NCBI RefSeq assembly: GCF_026340975.1
Contig: NZ_JAPEOS010000003.1
Location: 620,001-684,000 of the forward strand
Direction: 5' to 3'
From: Streptomyces sp. NBC_01214
Lineage (GTDB): Bacteria; Actinomycetota; Actinomycetes; Streptomycetales; Streptomycetaceae
DNA length: 64,000 nucleotides
The translations under genes and the position numbers were made by a program. The first letter of the stretch is position 1, and each line of letters begins with the position of its first letter. Under the pieces are notes generated by a model. The model did not search any database and was not told where the DNA came from. It saw only the letters and a program-made list of their open reading frames with translations. Below, piece after piece: positions 58,722-64,000 of the stretch.

Positions 58722-58922
58722 CTATTCGGCGATCTCTGTCCGTTCCCACCACTCGTAGACCGCCAGTTGACCCTCCGAGCTGTCCTGGTGCCGCGACGTG
58801 ATCTTGAAATGCTCGTACCCACCGCGGTGTGGAATCTTCAGGTCTTGTCCGGGGTCGGAGATCGGAACGATCCGCTCGGGCAGATCGTCTGGGCCGCCCT
58901 CAAGCACTGCCTTGGTCGCCAT
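58722..58922 (-). CDS. Small DUF5988-like protein
   Basis: A 66-aa protein: TKAVLEGGPDDLPERIVPI, HRGGYEHFKITSRHQDSSEGQLAVYEWWERTEIAE. It fits small Streptomyces proteins of the DUF5988 type, of unknown function. The start at 58922 is chosen for the conserved beginning. A half DevR-type site lies about 140 bp upstream. Confidence 0.65.
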   Translation of the reverse strand: MATKAVLEGGPDDLPERIVPISDPGQDLKIPHRGGYEHFKITSRHQDSSEGQLAVYEWWERTEIAE

Positions 58923-59063
58923 GCTTCCAGTCTTCCCAACCGCAGGCCCGCTCGCATCACGAGGTCGGCACTGTCGTCGCTCAGTACCACCGGCAGCGCC
59001 CCGCCCCGACTCGGTTGTGGGGGCAGGGTCGGCTTGTGGGCACGGGGTACGCAATGTGGTTGA

Positions 59064-59079
59064 GGGGCCGACCGAACGG
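59064..59079. promoter_or_regulatory. Half DevR-type site
   Basis: GGGGCCGACCGAACGG retains only the left arm of the element. It lies between pfkB and the leftward small gene. Confidence 0.25.
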
Positions 59080-59095
59080 CAGGGGGTGGGCAGGG

Positions 59096-60139
59096 TCAAA
59101 CGCCTCGGCGTCGTGCATCGGTCTGGTACCTGGTCCTCACCTGGGAGCGGAGGGATCGGGCCACGTCCAGGTCGAAGGGCTCGGTGCTGGGGGTGAGCAT
59201 CGCTGCGGCAGCCACCGCCACCCCCAGCGCGCAGGCGCTGACGGGTTCCTCTCCGGCGGCCAGCTGTGTGATGAGGGCGGCGACCATGCTGTCTCCCGCT
59301 CCGGCGTCGCTCAGGGGCTCGCCGGGCAGCGGCGGCGCGTAGAGCTCGGTGTGGCCGTGGCCGGTCGAGCACAGTGCGCCCAGATCTCCGAGGGTGGTGA
59401 CGGCGATCTCGGCGGCCCCTGTGGCGATCAGGTGCTCGTTGAGGGCCCGGGCATCGTCGAAGTCGCGGACGGGCCGGCCGGTCAGGCTCTCGGCCTCTGT
59501 CCGGTTGCACCTGAGCAGGAACACGCCCTCCGCGAGTGCTCCGCGGAGCGCCGGCCCGGAGGTGTCCAGGACCAGTCGGGATCCGGCTTCCCTGATACGG
59601 CGGGCGACGGCTGCGTAGAAGTCGTCGGGCAAGCCGCCGGGCAGGCTGCCGCTGGCCACGACGTACGGACAACCGCCAACGGCTTGCACCAGCGCATCCA
59701 GGGATCGCCGCCCCTCGTGCTCGTGCAGGTGCGGGCCGGGTGGCACGATGTGGTAGCCGCGGCGCGATTCGGCCTCGAACAGCACGAGTGCTTCGCGGGT
59801 GTCGTCGTCGATGGCGACGGCGACGTGGTCGATGCCCTCTTCGTCCAGCAGCCGGTTCAGGCGCAGGCCGACCTCGCCTCCGGCGGTGTGGAAGGCGGTG
59901 GCTCGTCCTCCGAGCCGCACGACATGACGGGCGACGTTGATCCCTCCACCTCCCGCGGCCACCGACCTGACCCGGGCACGGTTCTTGCCGATGTCCTCGA
60001 GATGCTCGACCTCCCAACAGAGATCGACCGCAGGATTCATCGTCAAGGTGAGGATCGACGGCCCGGAGGCACTCCCCGATTGATCCGTGCCGTCGGTTGT
60101 CCCGGCTGTGATGGGGGCAGGCGTCGCGGCCGTGCTCAT
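59096..60139 (-). CDS. PfkB-family carbohydrate kinase (1-phosphofructokinase-like)
   Basis: A 347-aa kinase: ILTLTMNPAVDLCWEVEHL near the start, GGGGINVARHVVRLGGRATAF, and C-terminal catalytic motif PLSDAGAGDSMVAALITQLAAGEEP with the general base Asp in GAGDS. The NPAxD start points to the LacC/FruK phosphosugar branch. It probably acts in glycolysis; 6-phosphofructokinase-B of the DosR regulon (PfkB, Rv2029c) is a comparable member. Start at ATG 60139; no strong ribosome site is visible. Confidence 0.87.
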   Translation of the reverse strand: MSTAATPAPITAGTTDGTDQSGSASGPSILTLTMNPAVDLCWEVEHLEDIGKNRARVRSVAAGGGGINVARHVVRLGGRATAFHTAGGEVGLRLNRLLDEEGIDHVAVAIDDDTREALVLFEAESRRGYHIVPPGPHLHEHEGRRSLDALVQAVGGCPYVVASGSLPGGLPDDFYAAVARRIREAGSRLVLDTSGPALRGALAEGVFLLRCNRTEAESLTGRPVRDFDDARALNEHLIATGAAEIAVTTLGDLGALCSTGHGHTELYAPPLPGEPLSDAGAGDSMVAALITQLAAGEEPVSACALGVAVAAAAMLTPSTEPFDLDVARSLRSQVRTRYQTDARRRGV

Positions 60140-60344
60140 CGCGCTGGCCTGGGGGTCGCGCTGACCCCTGCCCGGCGCACCGCCTGCTGGGCCCGGCTCC
60201 GCTCGTGGCAGCGGGAGGAGTTGGAGACCTGTTCCCACGCGTGGTCGATACCGATCCCGGCCACTGCCTGGGACAGCTTCGGCTCCTGACCACCGTGCCG
60301 GGCGTTGAGCGCGTGGAGCCTGGCAATGCCCGATGTCCGCTCGC

Positions 60345-60606
60345 TCAGGCTCACGGCGGCCGTTCTCCACCCCGTTCCGTGGCTGCTTGGGCCCTGGGGA
60401 CGGTGATCGTGAGCACGCCGTCGGCAAGGGCCGCACTGACGTCCTCGGATTTCACTCTCGAGGGGAGCACGGCCTGGTATCCGCATCGGCCGGAGCGGCG
60501 CGTGCCGCGTCCATGGCACACCCGGGAACTGGTGCGTGCGGCCGAAGGACGCGTCCAGCTCCACCGGGCCACCGGTCCGGCGCCGCGCCAGAAGCGTCAT
60601 CGCATT
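60345..60606 (-). pseudogene. Hsp20 remnant with internal deletion and frameshift
   Basis: One frame (start near 60606) reads TLLARRRTGGPVELDASFGR, like an Hsp20 N-terminus; another from about 60485 reads YQAVLPSRVKSEDVSAALADGVLTITVPRAQAA, the C-terminal edge of the alpha-crystallin domain. The middle of the domain is missing and the frames do not join. It is a dead copy of a small heat shock gene next to pfkB, as hspX and pfkB are neighbours in M. tuberculosis. Confidence 0.55.
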
Positions 60607-60650
60607 CACCTCCGTGGACAGCGACACGTCGGACCCGACTTCCATACTGA

Positions 60651-61208
60651 AACACTCTGATGTCACCCGCATTCCGGCTCCCGGCTGGGCCTGTTCCTCG
60701 GCATGTGGATCTACAGGAGCTTCGGGTCGGCGCGGCAGGAGCGGTCAAGAAGGGGCCGACGGCGTAAACGAGCCCGCCGATGAGCGTGGCTGCTCACACC
60801 CGCGCTGCGACGGTGTCCAGGGCGCGTCGGGCCGGATGAGGCGCAGCTGTGCGGTCAGCCTGGGCCTTCCGGCGTGGGTGGGCGCCCCGCCCGCAAAGCA
60901 GGGACATCACTTGAGGTGCCGAGCGTGCTCGAGACGGGCGGGATGGTGCGGCACCGGCAATGGCTAGTTCGTCAGGCGGCTCTACCTTCTTGACCGGGTT
61001 GATCGAGCCATTCGTAGGGTTGGGTCACCCAGGGGTGCTGGGTGTGGCTATCAGGCGGCTGCCGTCTCATGGCTCTGCTGGCTTCGCCGCCCAGCGCCCC
61101 ACGACGACTCGGCCGCCGATTAGGAAGTGCGAACAAGTCGCTGTGTAGAGCAATGCCGGCGAGGTCGTCCGTGGTACGAACCGTACGAACGAGCACGTCA
61201 GGAGCACG
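60651..61208. other. 558-bp region without gene
   Basis: No supported gene. A half DevR-type site (AGGGGCCGAC, 60751-60760) and a small GTACG-AAC-CGTAC repeat just before the transposase start are the only features noted. Confidence 0.5.
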
Positions 61209-62400
61209 ATGAGCCGGATATGGGCGGGGATCGACAGCGGCAAGGGCCACCATCACGGCCTCGTCCTGGACGCGGACGGTAAAACGCTGTTGTCGCGGCG
61301 GGTGGCCAACGACGAGCCCGAGCTGCTGAAGTTGATTGCTGACGCTCTCGACCTAGCCGACGGCCGTCAGGTCACCTGGGCCATCGACATGACCGGCGGG
61401 GAACCCGCGCTGCTGCTGGCCTTGCTCGTCAGTTACGGCCAAGAAGTCCTCTACATGCCCGGCCGGCTGGTGAACCGGGCATCAGACGGCTACCGCGGCG
61501 AGGGCAAAACCGACGCCCGCGATGCCTATGTGATCGCCGACCAGGCCAGGATGCGCCGCGACCTGCGGCCCATCCGTCCGGGCGACGAAGCCGCCATCGA
61601 ACTCAAGCTGCTGACCGGACGCCGATCCGACCTCGTCGAGGACCGCACCCGCTCGGTGAACCGCCTGCGCGGCACCCTGCTGGGCATGTTCCCGGCCCTG
61701 GAACGGGCCGACCAACACCGGCCCGCTCAGGCTGCTGACGGGCTACCAGACACCGGCCGCGATCCGCCGCGCCGGCGTCGCCCGGCTGACGACGTGGCTG
61801 GCCAACCGCAAGGTCCGCAACGCCAGAGCTCTGGCCGAGACGGCTGTCGAGGCTGCCGGACGCCAGTACACCGCGGTTCCCGGGGAGAAGACCATCGCGA
61901 AGCTGGTCCACACCCTGGCCGAGGAGGTGATGGCCCTCAACGAGCAGGTTTCCGAGAGGGACAAGCTCATCGAGGGCCGGTTTCGCGAGCACGAGCTCGC
62001 CGACATCGTTCTGAGCGTCCCGGGCATCGGCGCGACTCTCGGAGCCGAGTTCCTGGCTGCCGTCGGCGGCAGCCTGGACGAGTTCGACTCCCCGGACGCC
62101 CTGGCGGCCTTCGCCGGCGTCGCACCCGCACCGCGTGACTCGGGCAAGGTCAGCGGCAACCTGCACCGCCCGCTCGTCTATCACCGAAGACTCCAGCGCG
62201 TCTTCTACACCTCCGCGCTGGTCAGCGTCCGCTACGACCCGAACTCGCGGAAGTTCTACGACCGCAAACGCGCCGAAGGGAAGAAGCACGTCCAGGCCGT
62301 GCTCGCCCTCGCCCGCCGACGCGTCAACGTCATCGTGACCGACGATGCTACGAAGTGTCACCGCCGGTCACGGCGGCTGCTTGACAACAGCATTAGGAAG
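61209..62400 (+). mobile_element. IS110-family transposase, frameshifted
   Basis: The first part (61209 to about 61705) reads WAGIDSGKGHHHGLVLDADG and ARDAYVIADQARMRRDLRPI, the DEDD/RuvC-like domain of IS110. The second part, in another frame (about 61710-62345), reads DIVLSVPGIGATLGAEFLAAVGG and LAAFAGVAPAPRDSGKVSGNLHRP, the transposase_20 domain with the catalytic serine region. A frameshift near 61710 divides them, and the 3' end is blurred near 62345-62400, so it is probably inactive. Confidence 0.82.
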
Positions 62401-62516
62401 CCCGCTTGCTCGCGAAGCTCTTGGTCCTCTGGGACTTACGGAGCGGACGCCCTCCGCGCAGTCGAGGAACTCGCGCCAAGAGCACCGAGGCCCCACGGCC
62501 GATCGGGGGCCTCCAC

Positions 62517-62558
62517 GGCGACTGCCCACCGCCCGGTGGCGACTGCCCACCGCCCGGT
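62517..62558. repeat. Two tandem 21-bp repeats
   Basis: GGCGACTGCCCACCGCCCGGT occurs twice in a row downstream of the IS110 element. No function is apparent; it may mark the element edge. Confidence 0.6.
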
Positions 62559-62680
62559 AGGGAATGATCATCCCGCTCGCGGGAGCGATCTCCGACCCGT
62601 ACTCAATGGTCAGCCCCGCTCGTGAACGCCCCGCGCAGGCGTCGTGCAGGGGCGTGGTGGCCCGTGCCGGCCCATCGAAG

Positions 62681-62896
62681 TCAGCCGCGTGATGTGTCTC
62701 TTCTGCGTTCCCGGGCGGTGGAGCGCTTGTCTCTGGGGTCCAACCGAAAGTCCGGGCAGTCGCCGTTTTGGCATGCACCGGGGCCCCATACGGGAACGAA
62801 TACGCCGAGGGTCTTGTGGCGGTGGATCGCGACCGGCACGGATTGCTTGCAGGTCGCACACGCGTACGCTTCGGAACCACGCTTCCTTTTGACCAT
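62681..62896 (-). CDS. Small zinc-ribbon-like hypothetical protein
   Basis: A 71-aa basic protein: KRKRGSEAYACATCKQSVPV, then CQNGDCPDF; the two Cys pairs (CATC and CQNGDC) could hold zinc. No family recognised. The ATG lies within a CATATC-TTTAC-GATATG inverted repeat, so it may be self-regulated. The frame could also be chance; no neighbour supports it. Confidence 0.45.
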   Translation of the reverse strand: MVKRKRGSEAYACATCKQSVPVAIHRHKTLGVFVPVWGPGACQNGDCPDFRLDPRDKRSTARERRRDTSRG

Positions 62897-62910
62897 ATCT
62901 TTACGATATG
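62894..62910. promoter_or_regulatory. AT-rich inverted repeat over a start codon
   Basis: CATATC, spacer TTTAC, GATATG: a perfect 6-bp AT-rich repeat in otherwise GC-rich DNA, overlapping the start of the small Cys-pair gene. It looks like an operator. Confidence 0.5.
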
Positions 62911-62964
62911 CCCGTATTGATGCGGAGGGAAGGGTCGTGCTTCTCGCCTTGAGGGTGGGCGGTG

Positions 62965-64000
62965 TCAGGCGTCCCGACCTGGTGAACCGGTTGGGGGCTC
63001 GGAATCGTCTGCGGGCGGGGGCGGGGTGGCCTGCCCACTGTCCTCTGTGCCGGCCTGGTGTCTGTCGGCCTCCTCCGCGGTGTCTGTCGGGGCGGGCCTT
63101 CGGAGGCTGAGCACCACGGAACCCGTCAGAACGACGACGATGACCGCGAGGCTGATCGGTGAGGGGATTTCCGGGATGCCTGGGCTGATCAGCTTGTGGG
63201 ACGCCTGGAGGATGAGCTTGATGCCGATGAAGGCGAGGATGATCGCCAGTCCCTTGCTCAGGTAGTGGAAGCGATCCAGGAGGCCCGCGAGCATGAAGTA
63301 GAGGGCCCGCAGGCCGAGGATGGCGAAAGCGTTACTGGTGTAGACGATGAACGCGTCGTCGCTGACCGCGAGGACGGCCGGGACGCTGTCGACGGCGAAG
63401 ATCAGGTCTGCGGCCTCGATCGCGGCGACCACCGCGAGCAGCGGTGTCCCCACGAGCTTGCCGGCTTCCCTGACGAAGAACTTCGCCCCTGCGTACTCGT
63501 CCCGGACCGGGATGATCTTGCGGAGCATCCGTACGGCAAAGCTCTTGCCGGGGTCGAAGCTCTCCTCCTCGTCCTTGAGGAGTTTGTAGGTGCTGTAGAA
63601 CAGGACCGCCGCGAAGGCGTACAGCACGGCGGTGAAGCGGCTGACGACCGCGACGCCCAGGGAGAGGAAGATCCCGCGGAAGACGAGGGCGCCGATGACG
63701 CCGAAGAACAGCACGCGGTGCTGGTAGGCGCGGGGCACCTTGAAGTAGGCGAAGATCACGGCGAAGACGAACAGGTTGTCGACCGACAGGCTCTTCTCCA
63801 GCAGCCAGGCCGTCGTGTACTCGGTGCCGGCCGTGGTGCCGAGGACGAGGAAGACGACCGCGCCGAAGACCAGGGCCAGACTCACCCACAGGCCGCTCCA
63901 GGCGGCTGCCTCCTTGAAGCCGATGACGTGCGCGGTGCGGTGGGACAGCAGGTCCACCGCCAGCGACACGACCACCGTCGCGGCGAACACTCCCCATAGC
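62965..64000 (-). CDS. TerC-family integral membrane protein (5' end beyond window)
   Basis: At least 345 residues of a TerC protein. The frame runs past the window end (LWGVFAATVVVSLAVDLLSHRTAHVIG), so the true start is outside. Helices include FGAVVFLVLGTTAG and LEKSLSVDNLFVFAVIFAYFKVP, the latter with the conserved Asp-Asn, and ADLIFAVDSVPAVLAVSDD. The tail is Pro/Glu-rich. TerC proteins are linked to tellurite resistance and manganese or metal insertion at the membrane; the role here is unknown. Confidence 0.9.
   Translation of the reverse strand, partial: LWGVFAATVVVSLAVDLLSHRTAHVIGFKEAAAWSGLWVSLALVFGAVVFLVLGTTAGTEYTTAWLLEKSLSVDNLFVFAVIFAYFKVPRAYQHRVLFFGVIGALVFRGIFLSLGVAVVSRFTAVLYAFAAVLFYSTYKLLKDEEESFDPGKSFAVRMLRKIIPVRDEYAGAKFFVREAGKLVGTPLLAVVAAIEAADLIFAVDSVPAVLAVSDDAFIVYTSNAFAILGLRALYFMLAGLLDRFHYLSKGLAIILAFIGIKLILQASHKLISPGIPEIPSPISLAVIVVVLTGSVVLSLRRPAPTDTAEEADRHQAGTEDSGQATPPPPADDSEPPTGSPGRDA

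Noticed and set aside
1..64000. tRNA, rRNA or CRISPR arrays
   Set aside because: No cloverleaf with a T-loop GTTCGA-type signature in proper context, no rRNA-like conserved stretch and no regular repeat-spacer pattern was noticed by eye.

Overview
The window is high-GC actinobacterial DNA, most likely from Streptomyces or a close relative. Codon use is strongly GC-biased, start codons are often GTG, gene ends overlap as ATGA or GTGA, and the gene content matches the hypoxia/dormancy (DevR/DosR, called OsdR in S. coelicolor) regulon. Almost every intact gene between about 0.1 and 57 kb has a counterpart class in the Mycobacterium tuberculosis DosR regulon: sensor kinase and LuxR-type regulator, tandem universal stress proteins (USPs), Hsp20, an Rv1733c-like membrane protein, a CtpF-like P-type ATPase, an Rv1738-like DUF1876 protein, Hrp1-like and other CBS proteins, an Acg-like nitroreductase, an Rv2004c-like kinase, PPOX/flavin-fold proteins, and a HAD plus GH65 pair resembling parts of Rv2006. 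These family links come from memory of the families, not from a search.

Layout. 0.1-4.4 kb: an internally deleted alcohol dehydrogenase, an XRE-PPOX fusion, a beta-phosphoglucomutase-like HAD and a GH65 phosphorylase. 4.7-8.3 kb: a small ORF, PEP synthase, Hsp20 and a flavodoxin-like protein. 8.3-16.7 kb: Rv1733c-like protein, two P-type ATPases, DUF1876, a USP pair and DUF1918. 16.8-21.2 kb: DevS-like kinase, convergent DevR-like regulator, CBS-BON, a cNMP-binding protein and a PPOX protein. 21.3-27.7 kb: a two-TM ion channel and a [NiFe] hydrogenase operon (protease, beta, cNMP protein, gamma, small, large). 28.1-38.0 kb: USPs, Rv2004c-like kinase, nitroreductase, Hrp1 and four consecutive CBS-BON genes. 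38.1-43.5 kb: a leftward operon of acetyl-CoA synthetase, E1alpha, E1beta, E2 and an acyl carrier protein. 43.7-51.9 kb: CBS-BON, a second USP pair, methyltransferase, SHOCT protein, a frameshifted lipoprotein gene, a USP, a second devR interrupted by an amber codon, a STAS protein and PPOX. 51.9-57.7 kb: second DevS-like kinase, PPK2, SulP transporter and a truncated pyruvate phosphate dikinase. 57.7-64 kb: a decayed margin with an IS5-type transposase tail, truncated EF-hand gene, small DUF5988-like gene, PfkB kinase, Hsp20 remnant, frameshifted IS110-type transposase and a TerC gene running off the window.

Most transcription units are preceded by one or two copies of a palindrome, GGGNCCGNNCGGNCCC, commonly in pairs with centres about 20-22 bp apart. 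I propose these as DevR/OsdR boxes. The gene set suggests a programme for oxygen limitation: heme-type sensing by two kinases, energy from H2, polyphosphate and stored sugar (GH65 to beta-Glc-1-P to Glc-6-P), PEP/pyruvate interconversion, acetate/pyruvate activation, ion homeostasis, and many nucleotide-binding (USP, CBS, cNMP) proteins. The least familiar elements are the ACP-linked 2-oxoacid dehydrogenase operon, whose E2 carries two subunit-binding domains and which has no E3 gene, and the cNMP-binding protein gene embedded in the hydrogenase operon.
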